Positions 41,184-50,879 are shown, counted from the stretch's first letter. The stretch is DNA of 64,000 nucleotides from Aliihoeflea sp052435735 (GCA_052435735.1 JBQVNB010000012.1:1-64000), one strand, 5' to 3'. The notes: generated from the letters alone by a model not told the origin. Program-made: numbers and translations.

Positions 41184-43283
41184 TTAAACCTTCCCCACCG
41201 CCTTCAGCGCGAAGGCGTAGACATAGGCGATCTCCTCGAGCCGCGAGAAGCGGCCCGAGGCGCCGGCGTGGCCGGCGTCCATGTTGATCTTGAAGAGGAC
41301 TGGGTGGTCGTCGGTCTTCATCTCGCGCAGCCGCGCGACCCATTTGGCCGGCTCCCAATAGGTGACGCGCGGATCGGTGAGGCCGGCCAGCGCTAGGATG
41401 GGCGGGTAATCCTGCGCCGCGACGTTGTCGTAGGGCGACCAGGAGGCGATGCGACCGTAGTCGATGGGCGAGGCCAGCGGGTTGCCCCATTCGGGCCATT
41501 CGGGCGGGGTCAGCGGGAGCGAGGCGTCGAGCATGGTGTTGAGGACGTCGACGAAAGGGACTTCGGCGACGATCGCGCCGAAATCCTGCGGCGCCATGTT
41601 GGCGATCGCGCCCATCAGCATGCCGCCGGCCGAGCCGCCCTGCGCGACGATGCGGTCATGCGCGGTGATGTTTTCGGCCACGAGATGACGGGCGACCGCG
41701 ATGAAGTCGCGGAAGGTCTTCGCTTTGTTCTCGCGGCGGCCCTGTTCGTACCAGGCAAAACCCTTGTCCTTGCCGCCGCGAATGTGGGCGATGGCGTAGA
41801 CGAAGCCGCGACCGACCAGCGACAGGCAGTTGGTGTTGAACGAGGCGGGAATGGTGATGCCGTAGGAGCCGTAGCCGTAGAGAAGGCACGGCGCCGAGCC
41901 GTCGAGCTTCGTATCCTTGTGGTGGAGGATCGAGACAGGGACGAGTTCGCCATCCTCCGCCTTCGCCATCAGGCGCAGCGTGACATAGTTTTCCGGATCG
42001 TGGCCGGAGGGCACTTCCTGCGTTTTCAGCAAGGTGCGCTCGCGGGTCTTCATGTCATAGTCGAAGAGTTGCGAGGGTGTCGTCATCGACGAATAGGAAA
42101 AGCGGATGACGCTGGTGTCGTATTCGAGCGAGCCGACGAGGCCGAGCGAATAGGCCTCCTCGTCGAAGGCGATCATGTGCTCTTCGCCCGACGCGCGCTC
42201 GCGCACGACGATGCGCGGCAGGCCGTCCTTGCGCTCGAGGCGCACGAGATGATCGCGAAAGCCCATGATGGCGAGGATCAGCCGGCCCGGCTCGTGCGGG
42301 ACGAGCTCGGTCCAGTTTTCCGGCCGCGGATCGGCGACCGGCGCGGACATGATGCGGAAGTCCTTGGCGCCGCCGGAATTGGTGAGGATGAAGAAGACGT
42401 CTCCGCCTTCCTCCAACTCGTATTCGATGCCGGTCTGGCGTGGGGCGACGATGATCGGTTTGGCGCTCGGATCGCTGGCGGGCAGGACGCGGTATTCGGT
42501 GGTCTCGTGGTCATTGATGCCGATGAAGATCCAGTCGTTCGTGCGCGTGCCGCCGACACTCATGAAGAAGCCGGGATCGGTTTCCTCGTAGATCAGGCGG
42601 TCGGCCGACTGCGGATCGCTGAGGCGGTGGTGGAAGATCTTCGACGGGCGGTGATTGTCGTCGAGCGCGGTATAGAAGATGCCGGTATTCGCTGCGTCCC
42701 AATCGCCTGAACCGCCGGTGTTGGCGATCAGGTCGGCAAGGTCAGTGCCGGATGCGATATCGCGGATCTTGAGCGTGTAGAACTCCGAGCCCTTGTCGTC
42801 ATAGGACCAGACGAGACGGGAATGGTCGCTGGAATGGTCAACGCCGCCGAGCCGGAAATATGGCTTGCCCTCGGCCTCGCGGTCGCCATCGAGGACGATC
42901 TCCTCGGCGCCGCCCCCGCGCGGGGTGCGAAAGAAACGCGGCTGCTCACCGCCAAGGACGAAGGACGAGCCGTAGGCGAAGGGCCCGTCCGGCATGGGCA
43001 CGGAGGAATCGTCCTCCTTGATACGGCCCTTCATCTCGGCAAAGAGCATTTTGCGCAGCTCTTCCTCGCCGGCGGTAAGCGCCGCCTGGTAGGCGTTCTC
43101 GGCTTCCAGATGGGCGCGGATTTCGGGCGAGAGCGTCGCCGGGTCCTTGAAGACCTCCTGCCAGTTTTCCGCGCGCAACCAGTGATAGGGGTCGGTGACG
43201 GTGACGCCGTGATGGCTGTGCGAATGGTCGTGCTTCGGCGCGACGGGAGCGGCGGGCAGGGAGGCGGTTTTGGCGAAATTCAT
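41184..43283 (-). CDS. ptrB: Oligopeptidase B (S9 prolyl oligopeptidase family)
   Basis: This 699-residue serine peptidase cleaves peptides after basic residues. The beta-propeller N-terminal half contains DPYHWL near the start; the alpha/beta-hydrolase half has GGSAGGM with Ser551, the acid Asp637 (GLTDPRV) and His672 (AGHAG). The IRGGKDKGFAWYEQG region matches oligopeptidase B rather than prolyl endopeptidase. It has no signal peptide and is probably cytosolic. An uncharged His-rich stretch (HDHSHSHH, about 19-26) is a peculiarity of this copy. Confidence 0.93.
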   Translation of the reverse strand: MNFAKTASLPAAPVAPKHDHSHSHHGVTVTDPYHWLRAENWQEVFKDPATLSPEIRAHLEAENAYQAALTAGEEELRKMLFAEMKGRIKEDDSSVPMPDGPFAYGSSFVLGGEQPRFFRTPRGGGAEEIVLDGDREAEGKPYFRLGGVDHSSDHSRLVWSYDDKGSEFYTLKIRDIASGTDLADLIANTGGSGDWDAANTGIFYTALDDNHRPSKIFHHRLSDPQSADRLIYEETDPGFFMSVGGTRTNDWIFIGINDHETTEYRVLPASDPSAKPIIVAPRQTGIEYELEEGGDVFFILTNSGGAKDFRIMSAPVADPRPENWTELVPHEPGRLILAIMGFRDHLVRLERKDGLPRIVVRERASGEEHMIAFDEEAYSLGLVGSLEYDTSVIRFSYSSMTTPSQLFDYDMKTRERTLLKTQEVPSGHDPENYVTLRLMAKAEDGELVPVSILHHKDTKLDGSAPCLLYGYGSYGITIPASFNTNCLSLVGRGFVYAIAHIRGGKDKGFAWYEQGRRENKAKTFRDFIAVARHLVAENITAHDRIVAQGGSAGGMLMGAIANMAPQDFGAIVAEVPFVDVLNTMLDASLPLTPPEWPEWGNPLASPIDYGRIASWSPYDNVAAQDYPPILALAGLTDPRVTYWEPAKWVARLREMKTDDHPVLFKINMDAGHAGASGRFSRLEEIAYVYAFALKAVGKV

Positions 43284-43356
43284 GAATCCTCGGGGTCTTC
43301 AAATGGAAAAGGCGGCGCGGGCATTTCCCGGCGCCGCCCGTTCGAAACGGCAGCGG

Positions 43357-43761
43357 TCAGTCGCGGTCGAAATTCATCGCCACGCCGTTCATGCAGTAGC
43401 GCAGTCCGGTCGGTGTGGGGCCGTCGTTGAAGACGTGACCAAGATGGGCATCGCAATCGGCGCAGCGCACCTCGATGCGCGTCATGAAGAAGGAGCGGTC
43501 CTTGTGCTCGCTGACGGCATCGGCATCGACAGGCTGGTAGAAGCTGGGCCAGCCGGTGCCCGAATCGAACTTGGTCTCGGATCGGAACAGCGGCTTGTCG
43601 CAGCAAACGCAGCTATAGAGACCGGGTTCCTTGGTGTCCCAGTTCGGCCCGGTGAATGCGCGTTCGGTGCCGTGCTTGCGGGTTACGCGATACTGTTCAG
43701 GCGTCAATTGTTCGCGCCACTCGGCGTCTGACTTCTCAATCTTGAGCATGGTCTTTTCCAT
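43357..43761 (-). CDS. msrB: Peptide-methionine (R)-S-oxide reductase
   Basis: This 134-residue repair enzyme reduces methionine-R-sulfoxide in proteins. The catalytic Cys123 is in RYCMN, and the zinc pairs are Cys51/Cys54 and Cys100/Cys103. It fits the oxidative-stress theme with sodB nearby. The start at 43761 has AAGGA upstream; an in-frame ATG 12 bases downstream is an alternative. It is divergent from the mrp operon with a 194-base shared region. Confidence 0.94.
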   Translation of the reverse strand: MEKTMLKIEKSDAEWREQLTPEQYRVTRKHGTERAFTGPNWDTKEPGLYSCVCCDKPLFRSETKFDSGTGWPSFYQPVDADAVSEHKDRSFFMTRIEVRCADCDAHLGHVFNDGPTPTGLRYCMNGVAMNFDRD

Positions 43762-43955
43762 GGCATGATCCTTATCGAACTGGCTGCAATGTAGGTGCGC
43801 ACTGGTCGAATGTCATCGGGCGGGCGGGACACGAAATCGTTGCGGACAGGGATGTCGCATCGTCATGAGTGGTCTTGTGAGGCACGATTTCAGTCTGTAA
43901 GGGATCGGCACTCGAACTTGAACCGGAAACCGAATTGGCGGGGCGATAATACGGG

Positions 43956-46328
43956 ATGGAGACAGACGGCAACTCGCTGACGTTCATCGCGCTCTTTCTT
44001 CCGTTCGTCGCCGCCGCGCTCGCGCCGGCCCTGACCCGGCGCATGGGCCACAAGGCCGCCTGGGTGTTGGCGATCGTCCCGGCCTTCCTGTTCATCCACT
44101 TCGCAAGCCTCGTCGGGACCGTCGCATCGGGCGAGGCCGTGACCGGCTCGCGCAACTGGGTGCCGAGCCTCGGCGTCGAATTCTCGTGGTTCCTCGACGG
44201 TCTCTCGCTGACCTTCGCGCTTTTGATCACCGGCATCGGCACGTTCATCGTTCTCTATTCGGGCGGCTACCTGAAGGGCCACGCGCATCTGGGGCGGTTC
44301 TTCTCGTTCATCTTGATGTTCATGGGCGCGATGCAGGGGCTGGTGATCTCGGACTCGTTCCTGATGTTCTTCGTGTTCTGGGAACTGACCTCGATCACCT
44401 CCTTCCTGCTGATCGGCTTCGACCATTCGCGCGAGGCTTCGCGGCGTTCGGCGATGCAGGCGCTGATCGTGACGGGGATGGGCGGGCTGGCCTTGCTGGC
44501 GGGGCTTCTCGTCATCTGGAAAGCGACGGGCGCGACCAGCCTTTCGGCCCTTCTCGAGACCGAAAATGCGTTGCGCGAAAGCGCGCTCTACGGCCTTGCC
44601 TTCGTGCTGATCCTGGGTGGCGCGTTCACGAAATCGGCGCAGTTCCCGTTCCATTTCTGGCTGCCCAACGCGATGGAAGCACCGACCCCGGTGTCGGCCT
44701 ATCTGCACTCGGCGACGATGGTGAAGGCCGGCGTCTATCTCCTGATGCGGCTCAACCCGGTGATGGGCGATACGGCCCTCTGGGAGACGGTGCTGCCGCT
44801 GTTCGGCGGAGTGACGCTGCTCGTCGGCGGGTTCCTGGCCGTGCGCCAGAGCGATTTGAAGCTGATGCTGGCCTATACGACGGTCGCTTCGCTCGGCCTT
44901 CTCGTCATGCTGACCGGCTTCGGCTCCGAGCACGCGATCGAGGCGGCGGTGCTCTACCTGATCGCCCATTCGCTGTTCAAGGGCGCGCTCTTCATGGTGG
45001 CCGGCATCATCGACCACGAGGCCGGCTCGCGCGACGTGACGCGGCTCGGCGGCCTGCGCAAGGCGATGCCGATCACATTCGGCGCGGCGCTGGTCGCGGC
45101 GGTGTCGATGGGCGGCCTGCCGCCGCTCTTCGGCTTCCTCGCCAAGGAGGAAATCTACTATGCGCTTGGCTTCGCCAACACCTGGTCGGCGCTGTTCACG
45201 CTCGTCGCGATTCTCGGCAACGCGTTGATGTTCGCGATCGGCTTCGCCGTGGCGCTGAAGCCGTTTCTCGGCGCGGCGGTGAAGACGCCGAACCATGCAC
45301 ATGAAGGACCGCCTCTGCTCTGGCTGGGGCCGGTGGTGCTGGCGGGCGCGAGCCTTCTGGCCGCGCTTGTTTCGCCGCTGACGCACCGGCTCTTCTCGAT
45401 CCCGATGGCAAGCGCGGTCGCGGGCGAACCGCTCGACATCTATATTTCGCTGATTCCGTCCATAGGCATGCCGCTCCTGCTCTCGCTGGTCACCATCGCG
45501 CTCGGCTATGCGATCTACCGGACGCTCGGCGACGTACGGGCGCGAGTTGGCGCCGTTCTCAGCGCGATTGGCTGGGGCCCGGACCGCGGCTTCGACCAGG
45601 TGCTGCGCGGCATCGTGCGCGGCGCGCACCGGCTGACCGGCCTGATCCAGAACGGGCGGATGGAAACCTATATGACGCTGACCTTCGCCGTCATAGCAGC
45701 CGCGTTCCTCGTTCCGCTCGTCGGGGCAGACGAGATGCCGGCGTTCCCGCAGCTTCCGGTTCTGACGCTTTATGAGATCGTCGTGCTGGCGCTCGCCGTG
45801 ATCGGCCTCGGCGCCGTTCTTTATGCCGACGACCGGCTGACCGCGATCGTCTCGCTCGGCATTCAGGGCTTTGCCGTGGCGCTGATCTTCCTGCTCTTTG
45901 GCGCCCCCGATCTCGGCTTCACCCAGTTCATGGTGGAAACGCTGTCGGTGGTCATTCTCGCGCTCGTCATGACGCGGCTGAAGCTGGCGAAATCGGATCA
46001 TCGGCCGACGCGCGAAAAGGCGTTGGACGTCACCGTCGCGAGCCTGTGCGGCCTTGGCCTGATGCTGGCGCTGTTCAAGGTGACGTCGCTGACCTTCGAC
46101 CCGGCGCTGAGCGTGTTCTTCACCGAATATTCGCGCGTGATCGCGCATGGCCGCAACATCGTCAACGTCATCCTCGTCGACTATCGCGGCGTGGATACGA
46201 TGGGCGAGATCGCGGTGGTGATGGCCGCGGGGCTGGCGATCCTGGCGCTGGTGCGCGTGCGGCTCGGCCGCCGCGTCGAGCATGCCGAACCGCAGGTGGC
46301 GTCCGAAAGCAGGGAGACGGTGGCATGA
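43956..46328 (+). CDS. mrpA: Mrp/Pha cation:proton antiporter subunit A
   Basis: This 790-residue, roughly 20-helix protein is homologous to NuoL of complex I. The conserved proton-path glutamate is Glu143 (VFWELTS) and the core lysine lies in the FTKSAQFPFHFWLPNAM block. The C-terminal extension (after about 600) carries the MbhD/MbhE-like domains seen in full-length MrpA. The separate mrpB gene downstream makes this a group 1, seven-gene type. Mrp complexes export Na+ or K+ against protons for salt and alkaline tolerance. Confidence 0.95.
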   Translation: METDGNSLTFIALFLPFVAAALAPALTRRMGHKAAWVLAIVPAFLFIHFASLVGTVASGEAVTGSRNWVPSLGVEFSWFLDGLSLTFALLITGIGTFIVLYSGGYLKGHAHLGRFFSFILMFMGAMQGLVISDSFLMFFVFWELTSITSFLLIGFDHSREASRRSAMQALIVTGMGGLALLAGLLVIWKATGATSLSALLETENALRESALYGLAFVLILGGAFTKSAQFPFHFWLPNAMEAPTPVSAYLHSATMVKAGVYLLMRLNPVMGDTALWETVLPLFGGVTLLVGGFLAVRQSDLKLMLAYTTVASLGLLVMLTGFGSEHAIEAAVLYLIAHSLFKGALFMVAGIIDHEAGSRDVTRLGGLRKAMPITFGAALVAAVSMGGLPPLFGFLAKEEIYYALGFANTWSALFTLVAILGNALMFAIGFAVALKPFLGAAVKTPNHAHEGPPLLWLGPVVLAGASLLAALVSPLTHRLFSIPMASAVAGEPLDIYISLIPSIGMPLLLSLVTIALGYAIYRTLGDVRARVGAVLSAIGWGPDRGFDQVLRGIVRGAHRLTGLIQNGRMETYMTLTFAVIAAAFLVPLVGADEMPAFPQLPVLTLYEIVVLALAVIGLGAVLYADDRLTAIVSLGIQGFAVALIFLLFGAPDLGFTQFMVETLSVVILALVMTRLKLAKSDHRPTREKALDVTVASLCGLGLMLALFKVTSLTFDPALSVFFTEYSRVIAHGRNIVNVILVDYRGVDTMGEIAVVMAAGLAILALVRVRLGRRVEHAEPQVASESRETVA

Positions 46329-46741
46329 AGACGCTGATCCTTCGCACCATCGCGCCTTATCTTTCGGCGCTGATGATGATCTTCTCGGTATTCGTGCTGC
46401 TGCGCGGCCATAACGATCCGGGCGGCGGCTTCATCGGCGGGCTGCTCGCCGCCTCGGCCTTCGCGATCTACGGCATTGCCAGCGGCGTCGCTTCGGCGCG
46501 GCGCGCGATGCGGTTTCACCCGATGGCGATCGCGGGGTCCGGCCTCGCAATGTCGGTGCTGGCCGGGCTCGCCTCGATCCTGTTCGGCGTGCCGTTCATG
46601 ACCGGCCTTTGGGCGCCGCCGATCCCCGGCATCGAGTTCGAACTTTCCTCGGTGCTGTTCTTCGACATCGGGGTCTATCTGGTCGTCCTCGGCGCGATCA
46701 CTTCCGTCGCGCTGGCGCTCGAGGAAAGGGACGACGAATGA
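46325..46741 (+). CDS. mrpB: Mrp antiporter subunit B
   Basis: This 138-residue membrane protein with four helices has the MnhB motif GHNDPGGGFIGGL (about 28-40). It is an essential small subunit next to MrpA's C-terminal domain. The start overlaps the mrpA stop (ATGA). Confidence 0.94.
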   Translation: MKTLILRTIAPYLSALMMIFSVFVLLRGHNDPGGGFIGGLLAASAFAIYGIASGVASARRAMRFHPMAIAGSGLAMSVLAGLASILFGVPFMTGLWAPPIPGIEFELSSVLFFDIGVYLVVLGAITSVALALEERDDE

Positions 46742-47118
46742 TCGAGACCGCGCTTTCCATCCTGGTCGGCATCTTCTTCGCCGTCGCCGTCTATCTGCTC
46801 CTGTCCAAGCATACGATCCGGATCATGCTGGGCGTCGTCGTGCTCGGCAATGCGGCCAATCTGTCGATCTTCACCGCCGGACGGCTGACGCGCGAAGTGC
46901 CGCCGGTGATCCCGCCCGACCTCTACGTGCCCGAGATCGCGACGGCCAATCCGCTGCCGCAGGCGCTGGTGCTCACCGCCATCGTGATCTCCTTCTCCCT
47001 CTTCGCCTTCCTTTTGGTCCTGGCATGGCGCGCCTACCAGGACCTCGACACCGACAACACCGAAGAGATGCGCATCGCCGAGCCGAAGGCCGATCCGCTG
47101 CCGCCATTGAGCTACTGA
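46738..47118 (+). CDS. mrpC: Mrp antiporter subunit C (NuoK-like)
   Basis: This 126-residue protein has three membrane helices and matches NuoK/MnhC, with the LGNAANLSIF helix 2 and LPQALVLTAIVISF helix 3. It overlaps mrpB by four bases and has a short acidic cytoplasmic tail (DLDTDNTEEM). Confidence 0.94.
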   Translation: MIETALSILVGIFFAVAVYLLLSKHTIRIMLGVVVLGNAANLSIFTAGRLTREVPPVIPPDLYVPEIATANPLPQALVLTAIVISFSLFAFLLVLAWRAYQDLDTDNTEEMRIAEPKADPLPPLSY

Positions 47119-47124
47119 GGACAG

Positions 47125-48690
47125 ATGGAATCCGCTTCGAACCCGTACGGCGTCGACATCTCGCAGGCCATGATCGTCGAGCGCGTGGCGCTGGCGGACT
47201 GGCTGCTGGTCTTCCCCGTGGCGCTTCCGCTTCTGGCCGCCGCCATTCTGGTGATGCTGCGCAGCCGGCCGAAACTCCACGCGCCGATCGCGCTGGCCGT
47301 GATCGGCGTCGTGCTTATCTCCAACGTCGTCCTCCTCTCCCGCGTCCTCGACGAGGGGCCGTTCGCGATGACGATGGGAAGATGGCTGCCACCCTTCGGC
47401 ATCACCTTCGTGGCCGATACGCTGGGCCTTCTGCTGGCGACGACCGCGGCGCTGGTGGCGCTCGTCTGCGCGCTGTTCGGGTCCACCTCGATCGACGTGA
47501 CCGGCAAGCGCTACGGCTTCTATCCGTTCCTGCTGCTCTTGATGACCGGCGTCGGCGGCTCGTTCCTGACGGGCGACATCTTCAACATGTATGTCTGGTT
47601 CGAGGTCTTCCTGATCTCGTCCTTCGGGCTCCTGATCCTCGGCTCGGAGCGCGCGCAGCTCGACGGGGCGTTCAAATATGCGATCCTGAACCTCGTCGCG
47701 ACAACGCTGTTCCTGATCGCGACGGGCCTGCTCTACGGCGTGTTCGGCACCCTCAACATGGCCGACATCGCGCTCAAGGCCGACGGCCTGCGCGAAGAGG
47801 CGCCGCTGACGATGCTGGCGACGCTCTATCTCGTCGCCTTCGGCATGAAGGCGGCCGCGTTTCCGCTGCACTTCTGGCTCCCCGCCTCCTACCACACGCC
47901 GCGGCTGGTGGTGGGCGCGCTGTTCGGCGCGCTTTTGACCAAGGTCGGCATCTATGCGCTGCTGCGCACGCTCTTTCTGCTCTTTCCCGAAGAGGGCGGC
48001 GCGCTGTCGGGCGTCATCGCCGTCGTCGCGATCCTGACCATGATCTTCGGCGTGATCGGCGCGCTGGCGCAGACCGATATCCGTCGGATCATGGGTTACA
48101 TCGTCATTTCGGGCATCGGCATCATGATGGCCGGGCTCGCGCTCGGCGACCGGATGGGGCTCGCCGGCACCGTGCTCTATGCAGTGCATTCCATGCTGGT
48201 GATGGCGGCGCTCTACCTGCTCGTCGCGCTGATGCGCAAGGCGGGAGGGACGTATTCGCTGAGCGAACTGGGCGGGCTCTACCGCTCGCATCCGCTGCTG
48301 GCGGCGATGGCGCTGCTGCTCGTTCTGTCCGCCGCGGGCTTGCCGCCCGGCTCGGGACTTTGGCCGAAGGTGATGCTGGTCAAGTCCGCGCTCGATGGCG
48401 AGGGCGGGTGGCTGGCGTTTGCGATCCTCCTGAGCGGCCTCATGACGACGCTGGCGCTGGGACGAGTCTTCGCGCTCGCCTTCTGGCGGCCGCGCGTGGA
48501 TGGCACGGTGGTGCCCGCGACGCCGCTCGACCGTTCGGGCATGTTCGCACTAGTCCTGATCATGGTGCCGATCCTGTGGATCGGGCTCTATCCGGAGCCG
48601 GTGCTCGCAATGGCCGATGCTGCGGCCGCATCGCTGCTCGATCCGGCGAGCTATTCGCTGCTCGTCCTGCCTGCCGGAGGCGGCTCATGA
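47125..48690 (+). CDS. mrpD: Mrp antiporter subunit D (NuoN/M-like)
   Basis: This 521-residue, 14-helix subunit is the second large antiporter-like subunit. The conserved glutamate lies in MYVWFEVFLISSFG and lysine in AFGMKAAAFPLHFWLP. Six bases separate it from mrpC. The C-terminus overlaps the start of mrpE. Confidence 0.95.
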   Translation: MESASNPYGVDISQAMIVERVALADWLLVFPVALPLLAAAILVMLRSRPKLHAPIALAVIGVVLISNVVLLSRVLDEGPFAMTMGRWLPPFGITFVADTLGLLLATTAALVALVCALFGSTSIDVTGKRYGFYPFLLLLMTGVGGSFLTGDIFNMYVWFEVFLISSFGLLILGSERAQLDGAFKYAILNLVATTLFLIATGLLYGVFGTLNMADIALKADGLREEAPLTMLATLYLVAFGMKAAAFPLHFWLPASYHTPRLVVGALFGALLTKVGIYALLRTLFLLFPEEGGALSGVIAVVAILTMIFGVIGALAQTDIRRIMGYIVISGIGIMMAGLALGDRMGLAGTVLYAVHSMLVMAALYLLVALMRKAGGTYSLSELGGLYRSHPLLAAMALLLVLSAAGLPPGSGLWPKVMLVKSALDGEGGWLAFAILLSGLMTTLALGRVFALAFWRPRVDGTVVPATPLDRSGMFALVLIMVPILWIGLYPEPVLAMADAAAASLLDPASYSLLVLPAGGGS

Positions 48691-49160
48691 CCCTGCTTCT
48701 CGTCAATGTCCTGCTGGCGCTGGCCTGGGGCGGCGTGACCGGTTCGTTCACGCTGTTGAACCTCCTCTTCGGCTTCATCCTCGGTGCCGGCGCGCTCTAT
48801 CTGATCCGCAAGGAGATCGGCTCGCTCGGCTACCTGGCGCGGATGCGCCGCGTCGTCTCGCTGACGTTCCTGTTCCTCGTCGAACTGGTGAAATCCTCCT
48901 GGACCGTCGCGATGACGGTTCTGTCGCCGAGGATGGACATCAAGCCGGGGATGTTCGTCTACCCGCTCAAGGTCGACAAGGATGCCGAGATCACCATGCT
49001 GGCGAATCTCATCACCCTGACGCCGGGCACGCTCTCCGTCGACGTGTCCGAGGACCGCCGCTTCCTGTTCATCCACGCGCTCGACTGTTCCGATCCGGAC
49101 CAGTTGCGCCACGACATCGCGACCGGCTTCGAACGCAAGATCATGGAGGCGTTCCGATGA
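48687..49160 (+). CDS. mrpE: Mrp antiporter subunit E
   Basis: This 157-residue protein has two to three N-terminal membrane helices and a cytoplasmic domain with the MnhE pattern NLITLTPGTLSVDVSED. It is coupled to mrpD and mrpF by four-base overlaps. Confidence 0.94.
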   Translation: MTLLLVNVLLALAWGGVTGSFTLLNLLFGFILGAGALYLIRKEIGSLGYLARMRRVVSLTFLFLVELVKSSWTVAMTVLSPRMDIKPGMFVYPLKVDKDAEITMLANLITLTPGTLSVDVSEDRRFLFIHALDCSDPDQLRHDIATGFERKIMEAFR

Positions 49161-49489
49161 GCTTTCCGCAAGGGTTTCTGTCGGTCGCGGAATATATCGG
49201 GCTGATCCTGCTCAGTCTGTCGTTTCTCCTGACAACTTACCGGGTCATCGTCGGACCGACCTTGCCGGACCGGATCGTCGCGCTCGACATGCTGGTCGTC
49301 GTCGCGGTCGGCTTCATCGCGTTGATCGGCATCCGCACCAGTTTCACCCTTTACGTCGACGTGGCGATCTCGCTCGGCCTCGTCGGTTTCCTCGCGACGG
49401 TGGCATTCGCACGCTTCGTCATGGCGAAAGGCTCGCTTTGGGTGAAGCAGGAGGATGAGCGAAATCTGCGGGAGGTGAGCGATGATTGA
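49157..49489 (+). CDS. mrpF: Mrp antiporter subunit F
   Basis: This 110-residue protein has three membrane helices with the MnhF motif VGPTLPDRIVALD (about 32-44). It overlaps mrpE by four bases and mrpG by eight. Confidence 0.94.
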   Translation: MSFPQGFLSVAEYIGLILLSLSFLLTTYRVIVGPTLPDRIVALDMLVVVAVGFIALIGIRTSFTLYVDVAISLGLVGFLATVAFARFVMAKGSLWVKQEDERNLREVSDD

Positions 49490-49856
49490 GGCGGTTTTGA
49501 ATGTCGTCGTCGGGCTGATGATCGTCGGCGGCGCCGCCTTCTCGCTGGTCGCCTCGATCGGCATCAACCGGTTTCCTGACGTCTATTGCCGGATGCACGC
49601 CGCCTCGAAGGCCGGCACGCTCGGCTCCGGCGTGATCCTGCTGGCACTTGCCGTCCACGCCGACGATACCGCTACGGTGATGCGCGCCATCGCCGGCTTC
49701 GTGTTTCTTCTGCTGACGGCGCCCGTCGCCGCACATCTTCTTGCCAAGGCTTCGTATGAGGCGGGCTACAAATTATGGGACAAGTCCGTCAAGGACGAGA
49801 TGATCGTCAAAATTCGCGAGCAGAAGGCAACACGCCAGCATCGTGACGACGTCTGA
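49482..49856 (+). CDS. mrpG: Mrp antiporter subunit G
   Basis: This 124-residue protein with three membrane helices has the MnhG pattern FPDVYCRMHAASKAGTLG (about 31-48). It closes the operon. The basic C-terminal tail (KIREQKATRQHRDD) is cytoplasmic. No clear terminator follows. Confidence 0.94.
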   Translation: MIEAVLNVVVGLMIVGGAAFSLVASIGINRFPDVYCRMHAASKAGTLGSGVILLALAVHADDTATVMRAIAGFVFLLLTAPVAAHLLAKASYEAGYKLWDKSVKDEMIVKIREQKATRQHRDDV

Positions 49857-50113
49857 TCGTCGCATTTGCCGCAAGATGTTTGCAACTTCCGATTACAACT
49901 GGGCCGATGTTTCGGTATATCGAACTTTCGTATGGGTGCAAAGCATCGCGTAGTCCAATTTGCCCGGTAAATAATCCGCAAGATTAATTGACTTGCTCTA
50001 TTATTCGTACCAATTGTTAATCAAGCACTGTGGATTCGTCGCTGGCGGTGAAACAGAACCGGCGAATCGAAAAAGACCGGCGCTCTACCGATTGACAATT
50101 ATTGGGGCCGAAA
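49857..50113 (+). promoter_or_regulatory. AT-rich promoter region of mucR
   Basis: This 257-base intergenic stretch is notably richer in A+T than its surroundings, especially 49900-50040 with TTAATTGACTTG and CCAATTGTTAATCAAG. MucR proteins bind low-specificity AT-rich, T-A-step-containing sites and repress their own genes, so this is where mucR autoregulation would occur. A single -35/-10 pair could not be chosen with confidence. No gene is seen. Confidence 0.5.
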
Positions 50114-50539
50114 ATGGAACTCTCTGAAGACCTGCAGCGAAACAGCGACATGTTGATCGAACTGACGGCGGACGTCGTTGCCGCCTATGTCAGCAACAAT
50201 CCCGTCCCGGTCGGCGAACTTCCGAACCTGATCGCCGACGTGCATATGGCGCTTGGACGCGTCGGAACGCCGCCCGAGGCTGTGCCTGCCGACAAGCAGA
50301 AGCCGGCGGTCAACCCGAAGAAGTCGGTGCATGACGACTACATCATCTGCCTGGAAGACGGGAAGAAGTTCAAGTCGCTCAAGCGCCACCTGATGACCCA
50401 TTACGGGTTGACGCCCGAGCAGTATCGCGAGAAGTGGGGCCTCGACGCCACCTATCCGATGGTGGCGCCCAACTATGCCGCCGCACGCTCGCAGCTTGCC
50501 AAGAAAATGGGGCTGGGGCGCAAGCGCAAGGCGCGCTGA
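50114..50539 (+). CDS. mucR: MucR/Ros family transcriptional regulator
   Basis: This 141-residue prokaryotic zinc-finger regulator controls exopolysaccharide, motility and, in pathogens and symbionts, host-interaction genes. The finger reads CLEDGKKFKSLKRHLMTH: Cys79, His92 and His96 are present, while the second cysteine of Ros is Asp82, a replacement known in several MucR homologues. The N-terminal oligomerisation region (LIELTADVVAAYVSNN) is typical of H-NS-like MucR multimers. The ATG at 50114 is chosen over an upstream TTG at 50102. Confidence 0.94.
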   Translation: MELSEDLQRNSDMLIELTADVVAAYVSNNPVPVGELPNLIADVHMALGRVGTPPEAVPADKQKPAVNPKKSVHDDYIICLEDGKKFKSLKRHLMTHYGLTPEQYREKWGLDATYPMVAPNYAAARSQLAKKMGLGRKRKAR

Positions 50540-50549
50540 GCGCGCTGCC

Positions 50550-50879
50550 TCACGCATAGTCGACCAGTTTCCGCCGACGCCTTCCGGGCGTCGGCTTTTT
50601 CTTGGGGGCCACCCCGACGTCGATCTCGTCCAGCGCCTGCTTCAATGCGATGTGCCGATTGAGGTCGTAGCTCCAGTGGCGATTGCTGCCGCGGATGCGC
50701 TCGCGCTCGATCAACCGCTTCAGGCGCCTGGCAAGGTCCCCGCGCTTCGACGCGTCGGCCGTCTGAAGCCGGTCGATCTCGATGCCGCAAGTGCACAGGA
50801 GCGCCACGCGCTGCATCGCCTGGCGCCGGCGCGCTTCGTTCTCGACCACGAACATCCGTGCTTCGCTCTTCAGATCCAC
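50550..50879 (-). CDS. Conserved hypothetical protein convergent with mucR
   Basis: This 109-residue basic, helical protein has a central RLKRLIERERIRGSNRHWSYDLNRHI segment (about 52-76, described here by its ends only) and a C-terminal PTPGRRRRKLVDYA tail. No domain is recognised; the charge suggests nucleic-acid binding. Its 3' end contains the terminator of mucR, so the two genes overlap transcriptionally. Ten bases separate the two stop codons. Confidence 0.65.
   Translation of the reverse strand: MDLKSEARMFVVENEARRRQAMQRVALLCTCGIEIDRLQTADASKRGDLARRLKRLIERERIRGSNRHWSYDLNRHIALKQALDEIDVGVAPKKKPTPGRRRRKLVDYA
50573..50602 (+). terminator. Rho-independent terminator of mucR
   Basis: GCCGACGCC and GGCGTCGGC form a perfect 9-bp stem around TTCCG, followed by TTTTTCTT. 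It lies inside the coding end of the convergent hypothetical gene. Confidence 0.8.

Noticed and set aside
39625..41499. A 624-codon open frame on the minus strand
   Set aside because: It is antisense to two cytochrome genes with clear heme motifs and crosses a composite palindrome.
43890..46283. A 797-codon open frame on the minus strand
   Set aside because: It is antisense to mrpA and rich in Arg, His, Glu and Gln, with no recognisable motif.
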